Source: Meconema thalassinum (taxonomy: Eukaryota > Arthropoda > Insecta > Orthoptera > Tettigoniidae). From it: DNA of 64,000 nt. Position 1 is the first letter of the stretch. The number at the start of each line of letters is the position of its first letter. Positions 55,501-64,000 of the stretch are shown here, one piece after another. The notes under the pieces are model-generated. The model saw only the letters and a list, made by a program, of their open reading frames with translations, did not search any database and was not told where the DNA came from. Made by a program: the position numbers and the translations under genes. The stretch lies in contig OX336397.1 in the NCBI GenBank assembly GCA_946902985.2, forward strand, positions 156,667,890 through 156,731,889. Reading direction: 5' to 3'.

Positions 55501-55769
55501 CACAAAACTATCCAGCAACCGAGAGGAAAGATGTTACACATCAAAAACTTCAAAAATGGATTTAAACCATTTAGAGCACACTAGCATGGTATTGAAACAC
55601 ATTTTGTCTGCTGGTAAAATAGGTTATTCAGATAATAGTAGCATTAGCTTTAGAGGTAGGGTTTGGCAAGTGCCTGTGTGGAAAGGTAACTTGTGGCCCG
55701 CCACTTATTATGTGAAAATAAACTTGGGCCCTACTTATAAAAAGGTTGTGCAGCCCTGCCTCTAGGATA

Positions 55770-56139
55770 TCCTCCTTTACTTCCTTAGTGGGCACTTGTT
55801 TCTTCGTTCTGATACCAGCATTTCATTAGCTAATAGGCTCCCGTGACGTTCCTCAGCTGGTTCGAACCCAGTCCGTCATGTTTCCGGGGTTGTAAGTTAG
55901 AGCAATGATAAGGAGGAGGAGGAGGAGTTCTTGTGACCCGAGTTCTTGTGCCGCGCCGAGTCGCGGTTATTAATGCTCCAGCTGCTCCATCACTCGAGCT
56001 TGACGAGCGAGCCACCAGGTGGCACCAGTTAGCGGGACAAAGACTGCCATTAGCTTAATTGCTACATTAACAGCATCACCTGTGGGGTGGGCTGGGGTGG
56101 GGCTAAATGATGCTCTCTTACTTTGGTGGGTAATGCTAG
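55770..56139. other. No gene recognised
   Basis: Contains GTTCGAACC near 55860 and an (AGG)n run near 55911-55927. No coding motif was found. Confidence 0.4.
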
Positions 56140-57340
56140 ATAGGAAGGAGGAAATGTAAGAAGAGTGGGAGGGGATGGAGGGAAGGAGGAAAAAAGGAAG
56201 GAAGGAAGGGGCAGTGGAAGTAAAGGAGAGAGGGTGGAAGAGTGGAAGGAAAAAGGAAGAAAGGGAGGAAGAGTGGAAGGAAGCAAGGGAGGAAGAGTGG
56301 TAGGAATAAAGGAAGGAAGATTGGAAGGAAGCAAGGGAGGAAAAGTGGAAGGAATAAAGGGAGGAAGAGTGGAAGGAAGAAAGGGAAGAAGAGTAGAATA
56401 GAGAAAGGGAGGAAGAGTGGTAGGAAGGAAGACTGGAAGGAAGAGTGGAAGGGAGAAAGGGAGGAAGAGTGGAAGGAAGCAAGGGAGGAAGAGTGGAAGG
56501 AAGAAAGGGAGGAAGAGTGGAAGGAGGCAAGGGAGGAAGAGTGGTAGGAATAAAGGAAGGAAGAGTGGAAGGAAGGAAAGGGAGGAAGAGTGGAAGGAAT
56601 AAAGGGAGGAAGAGTGGAAGGAATAAAGGGAGGAAGAGTGGAAGGAAGAAAGGGGGGAAGAGTGGTAGGAAGCAAGGGAGGAAGAGTGGAAGGAATAAAG
56701 GGAGCAAGAGTGGAAGGAAGCAAGGGAGGAAGAATGGAAGGAATAAAGGGAGGAAGAGTGGAAGGAAGAAAGGGAAGAAGAGTGGAATGAAGAAAGGGAG
56801 GAAGAGTGGTAGGAAGGAAGAGTGGAAAGAAGAGTGGGAGAAAGGGAGGAAGAGTGGAAGGAAGCAAGGGAGTAAGATTGGAAGGAATAAAGGGAGGAAG
56901 AGTGGAAGGAAGAAAGGGGGAAAGAGTGGTAGGAAGCAAGGGAGGAAGAACGGAAGGAAGAGTGGAAGGAAGGAAGAGTGGAAGGAATAAAGGAAGGAAG
57001 AGTGGAAGGAATAAAGGGAGGAAGAGTGTAAGGAAGAAAGGGAGGAAGAGTGGAAGGAATAAAGGAAGGAAGAGTGGAAGGAAGGAGGGAAGGGATAGAG
57101 GGAGGAAGGATGGAAGGAAGAAAGAAGAAAGGGAGGACGGATGGAGGGAAAGAAGGAAGAAGGGGAGGAAGAGAAGGATGGAGGATGGATGGAAGGAAGA
57201 AAGTTAGGGAGGAAGAGAGGGATGGATCAAGGTAGAAAGGAAGAGGGGATGTGAGGATGGAGGAAGAAGGGAAGGAAATGAAATCGGAGGATGCAGGGAG
57301 GAGGGAAGGAAGAAAGGATGGAAGATAGGAAGGGAGAGAC
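56140..57340 (+). repeat. 24-bp purine-rich minisatellite, about 1.2 kb
   Basis: Units of AGGGAGGAAGAGTGGAAGGA plus four bases (AGAA, AGCA or ATAA), roughly 50 of them. The plus strand is almost all A and G, with single T per unit and rare C. Because 24 is a multiple of three and stop codons are rare in the unit, frames of up to 480 codons stay open on both strands. These are not credible proteins. Confidence 0.92.
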
Positions 57341-57606
57341 GGATGTAACAAATTGGAAAGGTCCGGAGCAAGGAAAGTGACTACGTGTGCTAGGCACGAG
57401 CTAAACATGTTTAACTTAGGAAACAAACCTGGGTCTGATTTGGTGAGAGGCAAGCAGTTTGGCGGCTGGGCCATTACGCTCCCAGAGGCATTGTTTGAGT
57501 GCAATCATCTGATTTCAGATTTGGAATCCGTTGAATTTCAAATTAGGGAAAGTTGCAGAAATGCAAACAACAACACCAACAAAATTCTGGTGATTGAGCT
57601 GAGAAA

Positions 57607-58121
57607 GGCGGTTTTGGTGGCGTAGTTGGTAGCATGCTGAGCTTCTATGCCCAAGGTCGCGGGTTCAAACCCGGCGTAAGTCGTCGGATTTTTAAGAGCG
57701 TTAAAAATCCCTCAGTATGCTTTCCTTCGGAGGGGAAGTAAATCCGGTGGTCCCATGTCATAGAGTCATGGCATGTGAAAGAACCTTCCACTAACTAAAC
57801 TTGTCTGAAGCAATTTTTTAGGTTAGCTTTGATGAATGCTCTGAAGTTCCGTCGTTCATCAGCAGGCGGTGGTAACGATGGCATCTAGTAGTAGCCAAGT
57901 TCACAGCTAGGTGTCGTGGACGGTTGCATTTGGTAGCGAAAGTAGGAACTACTTGAAATTTTCGTTTGCAGTCCTTACTTGAATTAAAAACAGATAACAC
58001 ACACTAATTCAACCATCACAATTAACACCGGTTATCAGACAGATTCTATACACACCCAAAGTACACGGGGCTACATGGCCACGTTGTCGCAGCCCCTAAA
58101 CTGAGGAACCAACCAACCAAC
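57607..58121 (+). mobile_element. SINE S1, full-length reference copy with 11-bp TSD
   Basis: 515 bp from the tRNA-like head to the tail GAACCAACCAACCAAC. It is flanked by GAGCTGAGAAA at 57596-57606 and 58122-58132. This is the best copy for defining the family. Confidence 0.93.
57618..57672 (+). promoter_or_regulatory. RNA polymerase III A and B boxes of S1
   Basis: TGGCGTAGTTGG (57618-57629) fits the A box and GGGTTCAAACCC (57661-57672) the B box, about 30 bp apart as in tRNA genes. They form the internal promoter expected of a tRNA-derived SINE. Confidence 0.8.
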
Positions 58122-58204
58122 GAGCTGAGAAAACACATCGAAGGTATTTTCTTTATTTATTGTGTGCAAAATGCATATTCATTGTAATACAGACAACGTG
58201 ATAA

Positions 58205-58425
58205 CTTCTCAAGAGTTGTTGTTGTTGATTCATTATTCCAATGTTTTGCGACATGGTGACTACGGCTGTGTAGTTGTAATGAAGATTAGGAAGAAGGCGG
58301 CAGTGACCTACATTTAGGGACCATCTGGGTATTTGACTGGAGTAGAAGTGAGAAATCACGGAAAATGGCTGAGGCGGGAATTGAACCCAGGCCACAACGG
58401 TGACAGCCAAGATTGCCAGCCACTA
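58205..58425 (-). mobile_element. SINE S4 copy
   Basis: The minus strand has GTAGTGGCTGGCAATC (A-box region), GGGTTCAATTCCCGCC (B box), CAGTCAAATACCCAG, and an end of GAATCAACAACAACAAC as in the copy at 2433-3245. Confidence 0.75.
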
Positions 58426-58484
58426 CTCTCCCTCTCAAGATAATGGAGATATGCGTGGAGGGTAACAAGTTGCGCTATTTCAAC

Positions 58485-59015
58485 CTTTCAACTCGTGGCT
58501 CCCGCCTCTTTGCCAAGAAATATAATTGTGGTCAGATTACTGGAACGGGGTTCGCTCAGCACCGTAAAGCCGTACTAAGAATACCTGGGTTCAATTCCTA
58601 CCTTCCACTTACTCCAGAGGGATCGTATCTAAATTAAGGCGACAGCCACCTCCTACCAATGTCCTAGCTCCAGGGACAAATATTACTCGCAATAGTTCAG
58701 CCATCACATCGATAAGGGGCGTGGTGGCTCAGCGGTCTAGCTGTATGCCTCTCACCAAGGCGGTTCGGGTTCGATTCCCGGTCAGTGCATGTGAGATTTT
58801 CGAAGTGAAATGCCATGTCCTGTGGTTCGGATTCCACGTAAAAAGGAGGTCCCGTGGCTCATAATCACAAGATTCACGGTCACGTAAAACTACAATCTTC
58901 CTTCCTTTTTTTCACATCGATATAGGTTATCAGTCAGACTCCACATACACCCAAGTAAAAAGGGCTACACGTCCACGATATCACAAAGGGCCTTAAGCGA
59001 ATCGACAACACCACC
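58485..59015 (+). mobile_element. Degenerate S4-like SINE split by S5
   Basis: GGGTTCAATTCCTACC marks a B box near 58590, followed by GGCGACAGCCACCTCCTACC. After the S5 insertion the tail resumes (TATAGGTTATCAGTCAGACT, then CACCCAAGTAAAAAGGGCTA) and ends GCGAATCGACAACACC. Confidence 0.65.
58715..58912 (+). mobile_element. SINE S5, full length with 10-bp TSD
   Basis: 198 bp with head GTGGTGGCTCAGCGGTCTAG (A-box region) and CGGGTTCGATTCCCGG (B box), ending in a TTCCTTCCTTTTTTT stretch. Flanked by CACATCGATA at 58705-58714 and 58913-58922. Confidence 0.9.
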
Positions 59016-59524
59016 TTGCGCTCTGTTTCTTTTTAATTCGATATTTCCCGAACCAATGATCAAATTTGGACATGTAAGGTGACCTATGACTCGGGGTGAC
59101 GCCCTCCTTGCCATGGACTTCTTATTTTATAGAGTTACCCAAATTTTTATAAACTGCTAGGTCATCCCTGTTATATTTCGTGAATCCGTAAACGCACAGA
59201 ATTGTGCGAGGGGTCAAACGAAAGTTCGTGACGCCCCCTTTGCAGAGGACTACTGATTTACCCAAGTTTTGTCCAAAGGGCATAACTGCATAGGGAAGGG
59301 ACCCATTTTATTTATACGTGACTGTACATTGCTCTGGCCACCTGTAACTTGCATTCTCAATGTGCCATTTTTCTCTTAAAAAGATAGGATAACTGAAACA
59401 ATATCATGCTCCAAATAAATAAATAAATAAATAAATTCCACACAAGTGCTCTGCGTATGCTGGATTCCAAGGTTGGTTTACACGTTCCTGTAAGGATAAT
59501 ACTACTGTATTTAGACAATTCTCA
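59016..59524. other. No gene recognised
   Basis: No coding motif was found. Two similar phrases (TGACGCCCTCCTTGCC and TGACGCCCCCTTTGCAG) about 130 bp apart suggest an old duplication. Confidence 0.4.
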
Positions 59525-59886
59525 ATAATAATAATAATAATAATATCGTATGGCCTCGATTGCCGGGTGCAAGCTTTGTTAATTGACGTCCGGAGGCCAG
59601 GTTGCATATCGAATTTTATTGTTCCTTGGAGCGCTATAAAAGTCAAGAAGGTTAGATATCTAAGCTCCCTGACACTATAGTGCATTCTAGTAGAGAAAGG
59701 AAGATTAATTTTGCCAATAAGAACACGGCAGACTGAATTCAAAAGGGTTCTTTAACATGCCAACAAAGTATGACATGCGTGTCGTGATTTTTGTTGCCTT
59801 TCAAAAATCACTTACCACGGCCAGGAATGAACCTTTAAGCTTGGAGTTGGTAGTCCGACGCGATAACCACTCACCCACCGAGGTAA
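59525..59886 (-). mobile_element. SINE S3 copy with (TAA)n tail
   Basis: The plus-strand start has (AAT)n, then ATATCGTATGGCCTCGATTG; the tRNA-like head is at the end (GTAGTCCGACGCGATAACCA). Confidence 0.8.
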
Positions 59887-59887
59887 C

Positions 59888-60286
59888 AATTTATTTATTT
59901 ATCGTATGGCTTTTAGTGCCGGGAGTATCCGAGGACATCTTCGGCTCGCTAGAGGCTGTGGCTGCTTCAAGCGGACACCCATAGGGTAAGCTACAAGTTC
60001 CGTTAAATTTCAAGTAGTTCCAACTTTCGCTACCAGATGTCACTGACACCTAGTGGCGACGTTGGAACTTTGATAGAGCGTTACAACGAAATCTAACCTA
60101 GAAATTTAGCTGCACACAAGTTTATTTAGGGGAAAGATCTCTTACATGCCATAAATCTATGACATGGGACCGCCAGCTTTACTTCCCCTCCGAAGGAAGG
60201 CATACTGAAGGATTTTAACGCTCTTTAAAAATCCAACGACTTCGACCGGGTTTGAACCCGCGATCTTGGGTACAGCAGTTCAGCAA
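59888..60286 (-). mobile_element. SINE S2, nearly full length
   Basis: Starts with TTTATTTATTTATCGTATGG and ends in the head (GGGTTTGAACCCGCG), cut just before the A box. Confidence 0.8.
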
Positions 60287-60481
60287 TTGATTACCTTCCA
60301 ACATGTCATTGTGGTGGCAACAATGAACAACAATGAATTGCTGGATGGTAATTCAAGCTCACTTTAACTCCTACATTAAATGGGGCAGATGACCTCGCTG
60401 TTATGCCCCTTAACAACAAAAACTAAGTCACTCTTACATTAGGTAATATAGAGTCGGAGCCACTGCACTTGGAGCTGATGT

Positions 60482-61015
60482 ATGGCGGATCGAGCGAGCT
60501 CTCTTCGCCTGCCTCCGAGTCAGACCGCTGGCAAACGCCGTGAAATTAAATGTGATGCAGCCCACTGTACAGATGTGTTGTGTGGCTTGCAGAGAAGAAT
60601 TGGTTGGCGTCTCGCAGGAATGTACTCCGCGCTGTGGATCATTTGTACTGCGGTCTACAGCAGGGTAGAAAAACATCGCCAGCTAACTTTGATGTACGAC
60701 GCAAGAAAGAGAGATTTCTCTGTACTAATAACACTTAGTCTTTGCCCTCTTAACTTTGCAGTAGAGTACACACATGCTATCTATATCCTCGTTTCCTCTT
60801 CTCCCATCCTTCCTTCCTCGCTTCCCGTCAGTTGCAGCTCTTCAGGATCCTCAAATTGCCCCATTATAATAGTGTTCATAACAAATACATGTCCAGGAGT
60901 GTTATTTACTTATAATTCCTATAGGCACGAATGGTGTTCAATAACAAAGTCATCGAAAAATTTGCACCAATTAAAAAAAAAAACGAGCCTGACAGTAGTC
61001 GCATATGATTTGTAA
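60482..61015 (+). other. Open frame of 177 codons, probably not a gene
   Basis: The frame has no recognised domain. Its last third overlaps sequence that is repeated inside hAT 3 (ACAGTAGTCGCATATGAT here, ACAGTAGTCACATATGAT near 54506). The first 200 bp are richer in G and C than the surroundings, which is the only hint of real coding. Confidence 0.15.
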
Positions 61016-62050
61016 CATCTGACATAGAAGAAACCTCACATGAAATTGTTGATACACCGGTATTTTATACTACTATTGGCACAAATATTAATCTATTGTA
61101 AAAGGGAGTGTTTTACAAATATAGTAGTTTATAATATGGAACTCATTTTATTAGATGATTTGTAGCTTCCACCAGCACTAGCCTAAATAAAAAATACGAT
61201 ATGGATCAACTAGATTAATAGACGCGACACCGCTCATAACCTTAAATTCCCTATAAATAGGCCAACTTGCGAGTAAATGCAATGTGTACAGCATTAAATT
61301 ATGAAAGGCTTGCCCAGTTACCGGACCTCTTGATTCACAGACCAACACGTAATTTCAAATGGATTCTGTTAAAATGAGTCATATTGATATGATAAATATC
61401 GTTTAAAATGATAATCTGGTAGCAAAAATATCTATCCCGTCCGGATTCGAACCCGAGATATCTAGATTCACAGCTTGTTTCGATAATGTTCCTGCGTAAA
61501 TTGGTTTTAAAATGCCTTATGAATAGGCGCTCTTGTGAGTAAAGTAATTGGGTTCAGCAATAGTTCATGAAGGCTTGCCTAGTACCCGTATAAACATGTG
61601 CTTCAATCAGTTGACAGCAGAGTTCGCATGAGCGTTTACCGTCAGTGAGCTAAGTTACTCGGGAAGTGGATGCCGGTCACTTTTATCCAGAGATTGAAAA
61701 ACTGACTCTTAATAAACCATAATTGTTTTCTGCAAATTTGATATAATTAATATTTTTAAAAAGAACGACAACTTGAAAATGATTTATTGTGTGAATATTT
61801 GTAATTGCGCCTCAAAACCTTGAAGTAATTCTTATGTCATATATATTCCACATGGCCGAGAGTACGTCATGGTATCAATTTCCGACACCACGCGCTCATT
61901 GTTTCCTCTTAGCACAGCCAGCTAGATCCGTTCGATCCATCACTGCCAGCTGGATCGTCCGATCCACTTCCGTCCCATTTTTCAAAATCACTCCCACAAA
62001 AATATCCAGAAACCGAGTAGAAAATGTTACACATCAAAAATCCTTTCTCC
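60970..62050 (+). repeat. Decayed relative of the hAT 3 interior
   Basis: It starts with TGACAGTAGTCGCATATGAT, as near 54500, and ends with TTTTTCAAAATCACTCCCAC and ATGTTACACATCAAAAA, as near 55490-55550. The spacing between both marks is about 1.05 kb in both places, while the sequence between them is poorly conserved. Confidence 0.45.
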
Positions 62051-62211
62051 CGTTGTAAGTGAGATAAATTAATAATTTGACCTGAAAACTAATCAGGAAC
62101 TCATTGTGTTTTAGTTTTAGATGTGACTGCACTCCGCCCGTGACCTTCAGCCGATGCGCAGAATGAGTGCGTGACAGGAAGCTGCCACACCACTGTGTGA
62201 GTGTGATTGCA

Positions 62212-62708
62212 ATGGCGACAGTTCAGCAGAAAGCACAGTGTGTGTTGTGTGTTATAACTGTTCAGCGCACTTTCCGACGTGGTTATGGTAGAAATCTCCC
62301 TCATGCTAATGTTTGAAACGCTCTGAACACAAGATTCCCTGATCGTTGGATTGGTAGGACCGGTCCTATTCAATGGCCTCCTAGAAGCCACGACTTGACA
62401 CCTCTAGACTATTTTTATGGGGATACATAACAAACATTGTATTCAGTGAACGGGTCAGAGATCTGCAACATTAAAGACAACGCATCACCGCTACTGTCGC
62501 TACAATCACGCCTGAGATGATCCAGCGCACTTGGGCCGAAATCGACTATCGACTGGATGTTTGCAAATCAACCAAGGGAGTGCACATAGGTATAAAAAAA
62601 CTTTTTGAGTTCGTGAATTTAACCAAAAAAATACTCGTTTTAATATCTTAAATAGTTCCTGAGCTATGATTTTTTTTGAAATTGCTGCAAACTTTCCGAT
62701 GACCCTGT
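62212..62708 (+). pseudogene. Decayed DDE transposase with internal deletion
   Basis: The ATG at 62212 opens MATVQQKAQCVLC and then RTFRRGYGRNLP, the N-terminal helix-turn-helix type found in a widespread insect transposase family. After a stop and a deletion the frame gives RFPDRWIGRTGPIQWPPRS and HDLTPLDYF, the conserved third-Asp region. The right terminus CCGATGACCCTG (62697-62708) resembles the end of the element at 35289-35962. The left terminus was not found. Confidence 0.7.
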
Positions 62709-62814
62709 GTAATGCAACACATTCTTTTTCTAAAAACAGGTTGGTTTTATTGAGGATTCAAATACACCATTTTATTCTCCAATACTTTGGTACAATACCC
62801 TATTTTTAGCCTAT

Positions 62815-64000
62815 TTTCATAAATAAAATAGGCTTATGAGATCACCTTTTGTCCGTGTGTCTATCCGTGTGATGGTGTGTGCCCCCCGTAATAACTTCTA
62901 AACGGCTGGAGCGATTTCAATGAAACTCGTAGGTTCATAGCACTATTCCGGAACACCCCGACCGTGCCTTTCAAATTTTGTTACGTCTCACAAATCCAAC
63001 ATGGCGGCTGTGCGAAATATTTCACCAGCATTCAATATCTCCGTAACTATTACCGATATCACACTGGAATTTTTTACGGTGATAAAGGAAACTTGAAAAC
63101 CTGGCAACTACAAAACCAACATGGAGGGCAAGCAAAATTGTGACATTTAAATACGCGTTTCTCGCGATTTAACCAATCAAACGCAATGAAACTTGGTACA
63201 GTATATGTTTATACACATTGTAATGCACCGACATCTAACTTCGTTCAATTGTTTACATAACCTCAAGATGGCGGCTGGGCGAAATATTTCACCGGCATTC
63301 TATATCTCAGAAACTATTAGTGGTATCACCCTGAAATTTGTACGGAGATACAGGGCACTACTGGAAGTTCATCTATGAGACTTTCAAAAACCGGTTAACT
63401 ACAAAACGAATATGGCGGCCAAGCGAATTTGAAAATTTTAAATATAACTTTCTCGCGATTTAATGATCCAAACGCAATGAAACTTGGCACAGGAAATGTT
63501 TATACACATTGTAAAACACTGGTGTCTAATTTAGTTTAATTGTTTACATAACCTCAAGATGGCGGCTGTGCGAATTTTAAAATTAAGTTTTCATTTCTTT
63601 TGTCGTAATCATGCGATCAAAGTGAAAGTTTGAATAATGAACCTACGAAATAATTTTCCTTTAATGGTACATGCCTCTTAGGTCTATAAATATAACAATC
63701 CAACATGGCGACCATCCGAAATATTTAGACGGTTCTCAATATCTACGAATCTAATACAGCAATCAAACTTTTTTTTTTAATGTTGATTGGGGCTATGAAC
63801 GTAAGTTTACCTATAGGACTTTCAATAACCTGGTGAGCACAAATCCAACATGGCGGCGACGCGAATTATAAATATTCACATGGACGTTATTCGCAATTTA
63901 ACCATCCGAGTGTAGAGAAACTTCGTCCAGTAAATCCTTATGAAGATATTAATCCACTGGCATCTAATTTATTTCAATTGTTTCCATAACCACAAGATGG
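62815..64000 (+). repeat. Hairpin-ended satellite element HE-g (cut by window edge)
   Basis: It opens with a perfect hairpin (TAGCCTATTTT against AAAATAGGCTTA), then GAGATCACCTTTTGTCCGTG and ACTTCTAAACGGCTGGAGCG. The body holds repeated phrases AACATGGCGGC and CCTCAAGATGGCGGCTG at 63000, 63265, 63555, 63705 and 63850. It runs off the window. Confidence 0.8.

Larger units (their letters stand above)
53786..55759. mobile_element. hAT-like element 3 (about 2 kb, non-autonomous)
   Basis: The ends CAGGGGTGCACAACCT and (reversed) CAGGGCTGCACAACCT are inverted. Flanks GTCTAGGA (53778-53785) and CTCTAGGA (55760-55767) form an 8-bp TSD with one mismatch. CAGGG termini with GGGCC-rich subterminal sequence fit hAT. 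The interior holds a short-TIR element, an S5 SINE and a 15-bp tandem repeat. No transposase was found. Confidence 0.7.

Noticed and set aside
55205..55765. 186-codon open frame with a Pro/Ser/Asp-rich middle
   Set aside because: The middle is the 15-bp tandem repeat, the end coincides with the hAT 3 terminus, and no domain was recognised.
55970..57504. Open frames of 480, 267, 245 and 181 codons on both strands, rich in Pro/Leu/Ser or Gly/Arg/Lys
   Set aside because: They are translations of the 24-bp minisatellite. The unit length is a multiple of three and lacks stops in several frames at once, so open length carries no coding signal.
60482..61015. 177-codon host gene
   Set aside because: No domain or signal was recognised, and the 3' part is repeat sequence; kept only as a low-confidence entry.
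1..64000. CRISPR arrays or bacterial operons among the regular repeats
   Set aside because: Repeats are long satellites or SINEs without unique spacers of constant length, and the window contains spliced genes and insect transposons.

Overview
The window is repeat-rich, AT-rich eukaryotic DNA, almost certainly from an arthropod with a large genome. The one complete host gene is a spliced C-type lectin of the insect haemolymph LPS-binding type, with introns up to 10 kb. Nearly everything else is transposable-element sequence of kinds common in insects: mariner, hAT-like elements, several LINE groups, tRNA-derived SINEs and hairpin-ended satellite elements. A polyneopteran insect (cricket, locust or cockroach-like) is a guess from genome style; species cannot be read from the sequence.

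Host gene. Four exons on the + strand (23529-23672, 33881-34001, 37748-38017, 39629-39870) join in phase to 777 nt, a 258-residue secreted protein with one C-type lectin domain. Introns 1-3 (10.2, 3.7 and 1.6 kb) are filled with mobile elements, including a likely solo LTR in intron 3. The 3' end of exon 3 with its splice donor is tandemly copied about 4.5 times at 65-bp spacing.

Repeat families named here. S1: tRNA-headed SINE of about 515 bp, tail ACCAACCAACC. S2: same head and core as S1 but a different 3' tail ending in (AAAT)n. S3: another tRNA-headed SINE ending in (ATT)n. S4: SINE with a tRNA-Gly-like head, mostly sharing the S1 type of tail. S5: short 198-bp tRNA-headed SINE. S6: one further tRNA-headed copy. 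Repeat C: about 730 bp, three copies, no recognised coding. HE: hairpin-ended elements that carry microsatellites and 150-300 bp tandem monomers. Many insertions can be ordered because their target-site duplications (TSDs) are readable.

Layout. 0-10.7 kb: HE, a LINE split by S1, SINE clusters, repeat C split by S1, and a rearranged mariner. 10.7-15.4 kb: three LINE reverse-transcriptase fragments on the minus strand. 15.4-18.7 kb: a tandem array with a unit of about 650 bp. 18.9-23.4 kb: LINE fragments, a retropepsin-like scrap, repeat C and HE. 23.5-39.9 kb: the lectin locus. 40.5-42 kb: deleted mariner, HE, S6. 43.1-47.4 kb: a 4.3-kb inverted repeat whose arms are arrays of a roughly 160-bp monomer. 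48.2-55.8 kb: a stack of nested insertions with three hAT-like elements. 56.1-57.3 kb: a purine-only-biased 24-bp minisatellite. 57.6-64 kb: SINEs, a decayed DDE transposase and HE.

No rRNA, CRISPR array, operon or functional tRNA gene was seen. Long open frames in the 56-57 kb array are a product of repeat structure, not genes.
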